DNA from: Bacilli bacterium
GTDB lineage: Bacteria > Bacillota_I > Bacilli_A > RFN20 > CAG-288
Assembly: GCA_900770925.1 (NCBI GenBank)
Contig: CAAGLY010000024.1
Location: forward strand, 6,236 to 70,235
Reading direction: 5' to 3'
DNA length: 64,000 bases
Positions 45,475-53,830 of this stretch are shown here, in pieces. A model generated the notes under the pieces. The model did not search any database, was not told where the DNA came from, and saw only the letters and a program-made list of their open reading frames with translations. A program made the translations under genes and the position numbers. Numbering within the stretch: the first letter of the stretch is position 1; every line of letters begins with the position of its first letter.

Positions 45475-46944
45475 CTAATTGTTCTTAGCAGAAGGCATTG
45501 CCTCTGTTTCATGGAACTTCGCAAAGGATTTCTTCTGCAGATGGAGAATGATTGGAATATAAATCAAATCGATGAGAACCCAGGAGATTGGGAAGGTGGC
45601 ATAGAGCCAAATCCTGGTGTGGAACGTTTCCATCGGGAATATCGTATAAAGGAACAGGATACGGCTTCCCGTAGCTCCAAAGAGAATAATCAGGGCTGGT
45701 GCTAAAGAGTGTTTCCTTCCACGCAGGTAGTTACTGTCGACATCCCTGATACCATTGAGTACTTCCCTTGTAATAACAATCTTCCTTCGTTCCTGGCCGG
45801 CAAGAATAGCGTGTTCCTGGTTGACGACTTCGCCATCCTGTGTCTTCGTCAAGAAGATCTTTAACAGAGGCTCGGAGCAGCCCCTAGCGATACAAACGGC
45901 AACTGAAGTGAAGATTGCCATCCAGATTTGACTGTACCAGAAGACTTTCTTTACGTTTTCTTCCTTTTTGGCACCGAAGTTCTGGCCGACAAAGGAGATA
46001 CAGGCTGCTGCACAGGAATCCGTAATTGCAAAGACATAGTTTTCAATTGTGTTGGCAGCTGCGCTTCCGGCAACGATTTCATCATCGCTGATAAGCTGTC
46101 CTGCTAAGGTAAGTCCATGGATGGAATAAAGAGAAGATTGGATTAAGACGTTCGGGATTCCAAAGCCAAGACCTTGCAATCCAGATGGAATACCGATTTT
46201 AAGGATTTCGAGAAGGACATCTTTCTGTGGGATGAGCTCATGGATGTTCAGACGTACGAAGCCTTTGTGGTTGAAAACAAGGAAGAGAGTGACGAATAGA
46301 GCAGAGCAGGCCTCGCTGATGACAGTTGCATAGGCGACACCGGCGACATCCCTATGTCCATAGATGACAAAGAGGAAATCAGCGATGACGTTGATGACTC
46401 CAGAGGCACCAAGGATTAACAAAGGACGTTTGGAGTCTCCAAGACCCATCCTAAGCTGAGCACCAAAATCATAAAGAATCAAGAACGGCCTTCCGAGGAA
46501 GTAGATGTGAAGGTAGGTGGTGGAATTCTCTAAGATATCTTTTGGAGTATTCCTCCATCCGAGAAGGACTGGAGTCCTGAAATATCCGAAGATGGCGACG
46601 ATAATGCCGGCACAGATAGCTAGGAAGTAGGAGTTGCCCATGACTTTGGCCGCTCTTTCCTTGTTTTTGGCACCTCTTTCGTTTCCAATGGCAACGTTAG
46701 AGCCAAGTGCCATGGAGACAAATAAGGTAACAACAAGGTTAATTAATGCGGTGTTGGATCCGATTGCAGACCTGGAGTTTGATCCGCCTCCGTAGTTTGC
46801 AACGGTGAAGAGGTCGACTGTCGAGAAGAGAAGCTGTAGGACGGTTGAACAAGCCATCGGGATGGCAAAAAGAGGGATTTTCCAGAATAGTTTTCCACTG
46901 GTCAGATCCCTTTCGGCAAAGGATTTCTTTTTTGTTTCACTCAT
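45475..46944 (-). CDS. MATE-family efflux transporter (first copy)
   Basis: 489 residues, twelve predicted helices in two pseudo-symmetric halves. N-half motif: IPMACSTVLQLLFSTVDLFTVANYGGG; then IGSNTALINL and LGSNVAIGNERGAK. C-half: ISFVGQNFGAKKEENVKK. It exports cationic or neutral drugs or metabolites by Na+ or H+ antiport. AGG codons (for example SNS-M-SAIGS, ILNGI-M-DVDSNYL) lie at hydrophobic positions. It has its own terminator; 77 bases separate it from the next MATE gene, so it may be transcribed from that gene's promoter. Confidence 0.88.
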   Translation of the reverse strand: MSETKKKSFAERDLTSGKLFWKIPLFAIPMACSTVLQLLFSTVDLFTVANYGGGSNSRSAIGSNTALINLVVTLFVSMALGSNVAIGNERGAKNKERAAKVMGNSYFLAICAGIIVAIFGYFRTPVLLGWRNTPKDILENSTTYLHIYFLGRPFLILYDFGAQLRMGLGDSKRPLLILGASGVINVIADFLFVIYGHRDVAGVAYATVISEACSALFVTLFLVFNHKGFVRLNIHELIPQKDVLLEILKIGIPSGLQGLGFGIPNVLIQSSLYSIHGLTLAGQLISDDEIVAGSAAANTIENYVFAITDSCAAACISFVGQNFGAKKEENVKKVFWYSQIWMAIFTSVAVCIARGCSEPLLKIFLTKTQDGEVVNQEHAILAGQERRKIVITREVLNGIRDVDSNYLRGRKHSLAPALIILFGATGSRILFLYTIFPMETFHTRIWLYATFPISWVLIDLIYIPIILHLQKKSFAKFHETEAMPSAKNN

Positions 46945-47021
46945 AACAATAACAATGTAACTGACTATTGAACGTCAATTACTTTATTCCTTTTGTTTCC
47001 CTTCTATTTAGAAAAGCGGTT

Positions 47022-48407
47022 TCAGTTTTTTGCTTGAGGTCTGCTTTTCCTAGCATGATGCAGGAAAAGGAAAGAAAAACCACAAGTGATGACTTCTGCG
47101 ATCGGGAATGCTGCCCAGAACAGGATTCCGTTCTTGTCTAAGAAAAGGAATAAGAAGCAGAACGAAAGCGGAAATAGAAGAAGTCGGAAAAAGGAAATCA
47201 GAACCGGAGAATATACCTTATTCAATCCTTGCAATACTCCTTGGATTGAAATACAGATTCCCATGAAGATATATCCAGAGGATGCAATATACAATGCCCT
47301 TTTGCACCTGTTGATGAGTTCGTCTTTTTCCGTGGCGGAAGAACTGACAGTCAAAGCAAATAAGGAGCTAATAGGACCAGCTAAGGATTCATAGAGGATG
47401 GTAATAACAAAAGTCGCAATCCTCGTAGCTAAAACGCTTTGCTTGGCACAATTCTTTACTCGCTTCCTGTTTTTCCTTCCATAGTTATAGGAGACAATGG
47501 AAATGGTTGCATTGGATAATCCAAAAGCAGCAAACCTTGCTATCTGCCTGAGCTTATAGTAAATTCCGTAACTACCGGATAGAAGTTCTTTAAGAGAAGT
47601 ATCTTTGCATGTTCCTATAATTAAGAGAACTGCAAACATCATGACAGAGAGCCTGGCTTGCATTAAAAAGGCAGGAAAACCAATTTTATAGATCTCTAAG
47701 ATAGTTTTTCCATTTGGCTTCCTATATTTTAAGTTTCCGTTGATTTCTTTGTTTTTGGTGTAGTGGATGATAAGGGCAAGAAGAAGGGAGAAAATCTGTC
47801 CGATTATGGTGGCATAGGCAGTGCCTTTGATTCCTAAGTTCCTTGGGTAGATAAAGACATAATCCAGAAGAATGTTAATCAAAGCACCTGATATCTGGCA
47901 GATCCTTGAATAACCTGTCTTACCAGTAGACATGAGAAAGCGTTCGACCACGGCATATCCAATAGAGCCGATAGAAAGAGTACAGCAGATGCTCAGGTAG
48001 TCAGATCCCCTTTCGATGACTTCGGGATTATCACTCCTGAGTCTCCTATAGGGCTTTGTTAAAAAAAGACCGAAAAGGAGAAAAAGAATATAGAAGCAGA
48101 GGGCTAGGAATAATCCATTGCCAGCAGTCTGATTTGCCTCTTCGTTTTTCTTTTCTCCGAGGTTACGGCTTAGTTTTGCATTTAGACCAACACCGGTTCC
48201 TACTCCAATTGCAATCCTAAGAATCTGAACTGGAAATGCAGCAGATAAAGCTAAATTTCCAAGGGTTCCTTTCTCTCCCCTGTTAATAACAAAGACCGTA
48301 TCCACAACGTTGTATAAGGCCTGAAGGACCCTAGAGACGATCCTTGGCAGTCCCATAGTCCATATGAGTTTTCCTTCTTTCCTTGTTCCCCTTTTGTTTT
48401 CTTGCAT
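47022..48407 (-). CDS. MATE-family efflux transporter (second copy)
   Basis: 461 residues with about twelve helices. Family segments: GLPRIVSRVLQALYNVVDTVFVIN (some Arg from AGG, better as Met), GVGTGVGLNAKLSRNLGEKKNEEA, GTAYATIIGQIFSLL. RBS AAAGGAGG (48414-48421) sits just before the ATG. A terminator-like hairpin lies in the leader immediately upstream, suggesting attenuation control. The pair of MATE genes diverged strongly from each other and is not a recent duplication. Confidence 0.88.
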   Translation of the reverse strand: MQENKRGTRKEGKLIWTMGLPRIVSRVLQALYNVVDTVFVINRGEKGTLGNLALSAAFPVQILRIAIGVGTGVGLNAKLSRNLGEKKNEEANQTAGNGLFLALCFYILFLLFGLFLTKPYRRLRSDNPEVIERGSDYLSICCTLSIGSIGYAVVERFLMSTGKTGYSRICQISGALINILLDYVFIYPRNLGIKGTAYATIIGQIFSLLLALIIHYTKNKEINGNLKYRKPNGKTILEIYKIGFPAFLMQARLSVMMFAVLLIIGTCKDTSLKELLSGSYGIYYKLRQIARFAAFGLSNATISIVSYNYGRKNRKRVKNCAKQSVLATRIATFVITILYESLAGPISSLFALTVSSSATEKDELINRCKRALYIASSGYIFMGICISIQGVLQGLNKVYSPVLISFFRLLLFPLSFCFLFLFLDKNGILFWAAFPIAEVITCGFSFLFLHHARKSRPQAKN

Positions 48408-48421
48408 TGCATGCCTCCTTT

Positions 48422-48472
48422 GAAAAAGAAAATAGGCGTAAGAACGGCCTAATTAGCCGGACTTACGCCTAT
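48422..48472 (-). promoter_or_regulatory. Terminator-like hairpin in MATE leader (possible attenuator)
   Basis: On the minus strand an 11-bp stem ATAGGCGTAAG/CTTACGCCTAT with an inner CGGC/GCCG pair is followed by TTTTCTTTTT and then directly by the MATE RBS. No gene ends upstream on this strand, so it is not a normal 3' terminator. Ligand- or ribosome-controlled attenuation is inferred. Confidence 0.5.
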
Positions 48473-48697
48473 GGAAAGGCAGCACACTAACTTTTTTATT
48501 TTAATCTGTTTTTCTAAAAATATGCTTCATTTGATAAGATGAAAGCGTTTCCTAATACAGTAAACAGATATGTGTTAATCTAAGTTAAACGAAATCAACC
48601 TATCTGTTTGATTTGGAAAAATGAAATTCATCCTTTGTTTTTGGTTTATCCTCTGTTCCGTTCTTTTGAGCTCCAATGGCTATAGTAAATTTAAAAT

Positions 48698-48725
48698 TTG
48701 CTTTTTACTTTATAAATGGTATGAT
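48698..48725 (+). promoter_or_regulatory. Sigma-A promoter for ABC-2 exporter operon
   Basis: TTGCTT at 48698-48703, a 16-bp spacer and TATGAT at 48720-48725, with AT-rich sequence upstream. It lies 73 bases before the ATPase ATG. Confidence 0.5.
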
Positions 48726-48798
48726 TTATGCGAATTGCAAATAGGTAGACAATATTCTATTGGAATACTTTTTATTCCTTTCGGAAAGGAGCAGTAAG

Positions 48799-49713
48799 AT
48801 GAATGACATTATCCGGGTTGATCATCTGAACAAATCATTTGCAGATGTTAAGGCTGTAAAAGATTTGAGTTTGCGAGTGAAAGAAGGAGAGCTTTATGCT
48901 TTTCTCGGTGTTAATGGAGCTGGTAAATCCACAACCATTAATATTCTCTGCGGACAGCTTTCGAAAGATAGCGGAACCATTGAAATCGATGGACATGATT
49001 TGGATAAGGAACTCGATGAAATTAAGAAAGAACTCGGTGTTGTCTTCCAATCATCGGTTTTAGATTCCCGTCTTTCTGTTTACGATAATCTAGAATCCCG
49101 TGCTTCCTTATATGGAATCAAGGGAGAAGAATTCAAGAACAGACTCGAGGAGCTTTCTTCTCTTCTGGATTTTAAGAACTTATTAAAACGGCCAGTCGGA
49201 AAGCTCTCTGGCGGTCAGAGAAGACGAATTGATGTTGCCAGAGCTCTTTTGAATCACCCTAAGATTCTAATTCTGGATGAACCAACGACTGGACTTGATC
49301 CGCAGACGAGAAAAAATCTGTGGGAGGTTATCTCCTCTCTTCGGAAGAAAGACAATAGGACTGTCTTTCTGACGACTCATTATAGGGAAGAGGCTGCCGA
49401 TGCGGATTATGTTGTTATCTTGGATGATGGAAAGATTGCAGATGAAGGAACTTGTCTTGAACTGAAGAATAAGTATACCGGCGACTATATAACAATCTAT
49501 AACACGAAGGAAGAAGCGGTAAAGAAACTCGGACATAGTTACAAGGCAAGAAAAGACTCTTTCCGAATCTTGGTAAAGAACACAAAAGAAGCAACGGAAC
49601 TGATTCTATCCCATCCCGATGTCTTTGTGGATTACGAAATCACAAAAGGAAAGAGGGATGATGTCTTCCTTGCCGTGACTGGTAAGGACTTAAGCGGAGG
49701 AAACAACCAATGA
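48799..49713 (+). CDS. ABC-2-type exporter ATPase (DrrA-like)
   Basis: 304 residues from the ATG at 48799, chosen for the RBS AAGGAG at 48785-48790; the in-frame start at 48760 lacks one. Walker A GVNGAGKST, Q-loop VVFQSSVLD, signature LSGGQRRR (Arg from AGA/CGA), Walker B ILILDEPTTGLDP, H-loop TTHY-M-EEA with Met from AGG (49384-49386), the usual THYMEEA. The C-terminal ~90 residues are the accessory domain of drug-export ATPases. Overlaps the permease by four bases. Confidence 0.9.
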   Translation: MNDIIRVDHLNKSFADVKAVKDLSLRVKEGELYAFLGVNGAGKSTTINILCGQLSKDSGTIEIDGHDLDKELDEIKKELGVVFQSSVLDSRLSVYDNLESRASLYGIKGEEFKNRLEELSSLLDFKNLLKRPVGKLSGGQRRRIDVARALLNHPKILILDEPTTGLDPQTRKNLWEVISSLRKKDNRTVFLTTHYREEAADADYVVILDDGKIADEGTCLELKNKYTGDYITIYNTKEEAVKKLGHSYKARKDSFRILVKNTKEATELILSHPDVFVDYEITKGKRDDVFLAVTGKDLSGGNNQ

Positions 49714-50597
49714 GCATCTTGTTCTCACTTAGGAAACGAAACATCAAATTATTCTTTAAAGATAAAGGAAGGTTCTTTACTTCTCTTATTACACCGGCCA
49801 TTCTTCTTGTTCTCTATAGGACTTTTCTTGGCAACATCTACAAACAGTCTATTCCAGAGTCCTTAGGCCTCTCCGACAAAATTGTCTCTGGCTTTGCAGG
49901 AGCACAGATTATCTCCTCGATGCTTGCTGTATCCTGTGTTACCGTCGCATTCTGCTCAAACTTCTTAAGGGTTCAGGATAAGGCCAATGGAACCATCAAG
50001 GACTTTCGGATTTCGCCAGCTAAGCCATCCATCATTGCCTTAGCTTATTATCTTTCAACTCTGGTTTCGACTCTTCTTATCTGCTATTGTGCAGCCGCTC
50101 TTTGCTTTATCTATCTTGGCATAATCGGATGGTATAGGAGTGCTGCGGATGTCTTCCTTCTGTTACTAGACGTCTTCCTGCTTTCCCTTTTCGGAACAGC
50201 ACTGTCTTCCTTGATTAACTTCTTCTTGACTAGTCAGGGACAAATTGCTGCGATTGGTACGATTGTCTCTGCTGGATACGGATTCATCAGCGGTGCCTAT
50301 AGGCCGATTAGTACTTTTAATAAAGTACTTCAGAACATCTCTGGTTTCTTGCCAAGCGTCTATGGAACTGTATTGATGCGGAACCATTCTCTGAACGGAG
50401 TGCTTCTGGCAAGGCGGGAAGCTGGAAGGAATGATACATTCATCGAAGGCTTAAAGAACTCAACGGACTGCAATTTCTATTTCTTTGATCACAAAGTGTC
50501 CTTCTTAGCAAGGTATCTCGTTCTGATCCTTACCATTGTTGTTCTGATTCTTGTCTATATCCTTCTGAATTACCTTAAGCCGAGAAAGAAAAAGTAG
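49710..50597 (+). CDS. ABC-2-type exporter permease
   Basis: 295 residues with six helices. Matches the ABC-2 transporter family through VQDKANGTIKDFRISPAKP, LFGTALSSLINFFLTSQGQIAAIGTI and SAGYGFISGAY-M-PIS (Met from AGG, conserved as GAYMPIS). It moves drugs, lipids or peptides out of the cell with the preceding ATPase. Followed by a strong terminator and tRNA-Arg on the other strand. Confidence 0.88.
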   Translation: MSILFSLRKRNIKLFFKDKGRFFTSLITPAILLVLYRTFLGNIYKQSIPESLGLSDKIVSGFAGAQIISSMLAVSCVTVAFCSNFLRVQDKANGTIKDFRISPAKPSIIALAYYLSTLVSTLLICYCAAALCFIYLGIIGWYRSAADVFLLLLDVFLLSLFGTALSSLINFFLTSQGQIAAIGTIVSAGYGFISGAYRPISTFNKVLQNISGFLPSVYGTVLMRNHSLNGVLLARREAGRNDTFIEGLKNSTDCNFYFFDHKVSFLARYLVLILTIVVLILVYILLNYLKPRKKK

Positions 50598-50617
50598 TTG
50601 TTCTTTTAAAACAAAAG

Positions 50618-50646
50618 AGGGTTCTCCGGAACGGAGGACCCTTTTT
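50618..50646 (+). terminator. Terminator of ABC-2 exporter operon
   Basis: Ten-position stem AGGGTTCTCC/GGAGGACCCT (one T-G wobble) with a 5-nt loop and five T residues after it. Confidence 0.82.
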
Positions 50647-50647
50647 C

Positions 50648-50725
50648 TGGTGACCCTGAAGGGACTTGAACCCTTGGCCCCCTGATTCGAAGTCAGGTGC
50701 TCTAATCCAACTGAGCTACAGGGCC
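50648..50725 (-). tRNA. tRNA-Arg (anticodon UCG)
   Basis: 78 bases including an encoded CCA. Acceptor GGCCCTG/CAGGGTC (one G-U), D-loop with A20 (an arginine identity base), anticodon stem CCTGA/TCAGG with loop CTTCGAA giving anticodon UCG, T-stem AAGGG/CCCTT with TTCAAGT loop, discriminator A. It reads CGA and, by U34 wobble, other CGN codons. It does not read AGG. Most Bacilli use ACG (inosine) plus CCG tRNAs for this box, so a UCG tRNA suggests a reduced arginine tRNA set. Confidence 0.92.
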
Positions 50726-50770
50726 GGTGCGGAAAACATTATAGCAAGGAAAGGACTTCACGAAAAGAAA

Positions 50771-50797
50771 ATGCCTGAAGCTTTTTGCTTCAGGCAT
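50771..50797 (-). terminator. Terminator of MFS-GDPD operon
   Basis: Eleven-bp stem ATGCCTGAAGC/GCTTCAGGCAT with a TTTTT loop; T-rich on both sides, so it may act in both directions. Confidence 0.82.
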
Positions 50798-50801
50798 GAT
50801 T

Positions 50802-51536
50802 TTATTTTTTCTCTTCGATTTTAGAACGAATCAACTCTGCCGGCAATTCCTGGAAGGTGATCCTGTCTGCGTAGTGGAGTGATATTTCAAGTTTATCTTC
50901 GCTGTTGATGGTCCAGGAATTCAGAAGGTGCTTCTTCTGGTAATTCCTGACTTTTTTCTCTTTCAGCCTGACCCATTCGATATCGACGGAGTCAAAGAAA
51001 TGGCGGAAGAAGAAAACATCTTCTCTCTGCTTTGCAATCAGTAAGGAAGTATGGATCTTTGTTTTCTTCCTGCGAATCAAGGCTCTTGGATCAAAGGCAA
51101 TAATCCTAAAGTTTCTCTTGTCTTTGATTTTGCTTAGTTCTTCTCTTGCTCTTCTTGCCAGAGGACCATTGTTTCTCTTATAGGTCTTTAGTTCAACGAG
51201 CATTGGAACCTTTTCCTTGACTAAGCCTAGAACTTCTTGGAAGGTAGGAAGCTGTTCCCCGTCTAATAAACGGTAGTTGTCTTTGATTTCTTGGATTGTC
51301 CTATTTTCTACAATACCTTCTTTTCCAGTGACTCTCTTTAAATCAGAGTCATGGACAACAATCAGCTGATTGTCCTTGGTAAGATGGACATCGAGTTCAA
51401 TTGCCCTATTGTGGTCGAGGGCATTTTGGAAGGCTTTCCTTCCATTTTCGGTGAATTCCTTGGTATGGAGTCCACGATGTGCACATCCTTTGAAGAATAA
51501 GGGATTGAGATCCTGAATGAGTTTTTCTTTTTTCAT
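50802..51536 (-). CDS. Glycerophosphodiester phosphodiesterase
   Basis: 244 residues, cytoplasmic GDPD. The catalytic pattern is CAHRGLH (His20, Arg21), AIELDVHLTKDNQLIVVHD with Glu and Asp metal ligands and the second His, then LVELK. It hydrolyses glycerophosphodiesters to glycerol-3-phosphate and an alcohol. It begins six bases after the stop of the GPH/MFS gene, so that transporter may import its substrate or the pairing may be incidental. Confidence 0.88.
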   Translation of the reverse strand: MKKEKLIQDLNPLFFKGCAHRGLHTKEFTENGRKAFQNALDHNRAIELDVHLTKDNQLIVVHDSDLKRVTGKEGIVENRTIQEIKDNYRLLDGEQLPTFQEVLGLVKEKVPMLVELKTYKRNNGPLARRAREELSKIKDKRNFRIIAFDPRALIRRKKTKIHTSLLIAKQREDVFFFRHFFDSVDIEWVRLKEKKVRNYQKKHLLNSWTINSEDKLEISLHYADRITFQELPAELIRSKIEEKK

Positions 51537-51542
51537 GTTCGG

Positions 51543-52976
51543 TTAATCGTCCTGGTCTAAAGCAGCTAATCCTTTCTTGATAGTGGTCTTCTTTGTTTTG
51601 ACGTTCTTGACAAAGAAGAAGACAAGGAAGGAGACAGCCCTGCAGCAGAGGGCATAGACCGGGAGATAGTTCCAACCGAAGCTCGGGTGGAGAAGGAGCA
51701 AACCAAGCAAGCACGGAGTGATGGTCTGTGCTGCCCTTGAGGCAGCATAGTAGTAGCCAGTGAAACGTCCGATTTTCTTGCTTGAGCAGAGTTCGACAAC
51801 CATCGGGAAGGAGTTGACGTGGACAAGGGACATGCCAAGACCTTTGAGGAACCAGATGGCATAGATATAGATAGGGAAGGCATTGTACTCACCTTGTGCG
51901 GGAACCTTGACTGGAATCGCAAAGGTCCTGATGACCCAGAAGGCTAAGGATAAAGCTGTTAAGCTAAGTCCAGAGACAATGGTCCATTTACGGCCGAGTT
52001 TTTCAGCAAGCAGGCCACCGACAATGAAGCCGATGACGGAACCGACACCGCCTAAGATTGTATTAACGGATAAAGCACGGGTGGAACTCTTGAGATAATA
52101 AAGGGTATAGTTCCCCATAAAGGTTCCGATGCCGTTATCTGCCCTGAACCAGAAGAATTCAGCGACAAGAATCAGAATCAACCTTGTCTTATTGGCCTTG
52201 CTCCTTGGAGCATCATCGGTGACTTTGTCTTCGACTGCAGCTTCTTCTTCTCCGCGTTTCCTTTCTTCTGCCCTTTCTGCTTCAATCTTATTTTCTTTGA
52301 TTTTAATAAAGAGGATAAGAGCAGAAATAATCATTAAGACGGAAGCAATGAGGAAGGGAGCTTCAATAGCCCAGATGTTTCCAGTCTGCCAGGTAGTTGC
52401 TCCGTTCTTGCCTAGATACTGGGAGAGAACAAAGACCATACCGACAATGGTAGCACAGGCACCACCGAGATAACCCATGATATTGATTAATCCGTTGGCA
52501 CGGGAACGAAGCGGCTTTGGAGTCCTATCTGGCCTTAAAGCAACGGCTGGATTACGGTACATCCTCCTGAAGAAGACAACAATTGCCATCCTGGCAATTG
52601 TGCCAGCTATATTGTTATAGTGGAAGAAAACCGGAACGAACGGGAAGGCGATAGCTGATACGAATGTTCCCACTAGGATGTAAGGCATACGCTTACCTAG
52701 TTTGGTATGGGTCTTATCGGATAGATGTCCGAAGATCGGAAGCATGATGAGAGCGGTTAAGTTATCAAGAGCCCTCCTGACACCGACGAGATACTGGACA
52801 TCTTCTTCTTTTTCTGCACTGAGTGCTTCTTTGAATAACTCGGTGAGGAAAGTAGGACACCAGGAATCATAGACCTGCCATAACAAAAGAATACCGAAAA
52901 ACGCAAAGCCGATGATCCTGGTACGTTTGTAGTTCAGTTTCATTGGCTTCTGACTGCTTTGTGATTGTTCAGCCAT
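51543..52976 (-). CDS. GPH/MFS-family transporter (melibiose-symporter-like)
   Basis: 477 residues, twelve helices. Motifs FGHLSDKTHTKLGKRMPYI (GPH family D-R-x-G-KR), FFMMMYRNPAVALMPDMTPK and PLRSRANGLINIMGYLGG. The MMM run is AGG-AGG-ATG (AGG pair at 52563-52568) and LMPDMT has two AGG; homologues have the same Met-rich LMPD-TPKPLRS. It likely symports a glycoside or glycerol-phosphate compound. A long polar loop (about 215-255, EEEAAVEDKVTDD) lies between the halves. Confidence 0.88.
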   Translation of the reverse strand: MAEQSQSSQKPMKLNYKRTRIIGFAFFGILLLWQVYDSWCPTFLTELFKEALSAEKEEDVQYLVGVRRALDNLTALIMLPIFGHLSDKTHTKLGKRMPYILVGTFVSAIAFPFVPVFFHYNNIAGTIARMAIVVFFRRMYRNPAVALRPDRTPKPLRSRANGLINIMGYLGGACATIVGMVFVLSQYLGKNGATTWQTGNIWAIEAPFLIASVLMIISALILFIKIKENKIEAERAEERKRGEEEAAVEDKVTDDAPRSKANKTRLILILVAEFFWFRADNGIGTFMGNYTLYYLKSSTRALSVNTILGGVGSVIGFIVGGLLAEKLGRKWTIVSGLSLTALSLAFWVIRTFAIPVKVPAQGEYNAFPIYIYAIWFLKGLGMSLVHVNSFPMVVELCSSKKIGRFTGYYYAASRAAQTITPCLLGLLLLHPSFGWNYLPVYALCCRAVSFLVFFFVKNVKTKKTTIKKGLAALDQDD

Positions 52977-53086
52977 AAGAGTTAGATTTCCTTTCTTTTT
53001 CCATTATTATAAGTGCTAATTGATAAAAAAAGAAGAAAAACAGCCTTTGAATCACAATTATCGAATACAACTATTTCAAGCAAAAA

Positions 53087-53734
53087 CTATTTAATAGGAT
53101 TTTTGCTAAAGACTTCTTCTACTTGCCTTGGAAGTTCCTTTATGGAATGAATTGGATTCCTATCTGGATCGATGTTTCCAAAGCCATAAGCAGCATGGAT
53201 AAAAAGAACTCCGGCATGAAGAGATTCCACCCTATCCTTTTTGGTATCTCCGATATAGATGACTTCCTTGATGTTCTCTTTTTCTTTTAATACCTGAATG
53301 TTTCTCCACTTTGGAAGATTGGTATCTCCAGCACAGAGATGACCTTTGAACAGATTATTCAAAGAATAGGAATCCAGGTAGCTCTCGATATATCCGACAT
53401 CACTATTGCTGACAACATAAAGAGGATATTTCTCTTTTAGCTTCCTTAATACTTCTTTTTCCTCTGGATATAAGATACCAGGTTCCTTATAAAGGAACTT
53501 CACTTCATCTCTGACACAGGTCCGGAAGACCTCAAGTGCTTTCTTTTCCTCTAGTCCAGGGAAAGCAATCGGAGCTGTCTCCTCTGGAGTCAGACCCCTA
53601 TGGCTTGTAATATCCTTCTCCGTGAAGGAATAAGGAAGATTCAATCTTTTCCTTGTCCTGTTCCAGCTTTTTGTAATGGAACTGACAGAGTTCCATAAAG
53701 TTCCATCTAAATCAAAGAATAATGCTTTTTCCAT
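53087..53734 (-). CDS. HAD phosphatase (phosphoglycolate-phosphatase-like)
   Basis: 215 residues from the ATG at 53734 (a GTG four codons upstream is also possible). Motif I FFDLDGTLWNS, motif II VVSNSD, motif III with Lys (LPKW-N) and motif IV YIGDTKKD-M-VESLHAG, where AGG gives the hydrophobic residue expected after GDT-x-x-D. TSH-M-GLTPEE also matches the cap-domain consensus. It removes phosphate from a small metabolite; specificity unknown. Confidence 0.82.
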   Translation of the reverse strand: MEKALFFDLDGTLWNSVSSITKSWNRTRKRLNLPYSFTEKDITSHRGLTPEETAPIAFPGLEEKKALEVFRTCVRDEVKFLYKEPGILYPEEKEVLRKLKEKYPLYVVSNSDVGYIESYLDSYSLNNLFKGHLCAGDTNLPKWRNIQVLKEKENIKEVIYIGDTKKDRVESLHAGVLFIHAAYGFGNIDPDRNPIHSIKELPRQVEEVFSKNPIK

Positions 53735-53764
53735 TTTGATATACACTCTTGTTCATTTTACACG

Positions 53765-53796
53765 AAAAAAGGACAAGATAGAGAACTATCTTGTCC
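53765..53796 (-). terminator. Terminator of surface-protein operon
   Basis: Ten-bp stem GGACAAGATA/TATCTTGTCC with a 6-nt loop; AAAAAA on the plus strand gives the minus-strand U-tract. Confidence 0.85.
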
Positions 53797-53830
53797 AATT
53801 AGGTGGATTAAGACAAAGCCTTTCTGTTCT

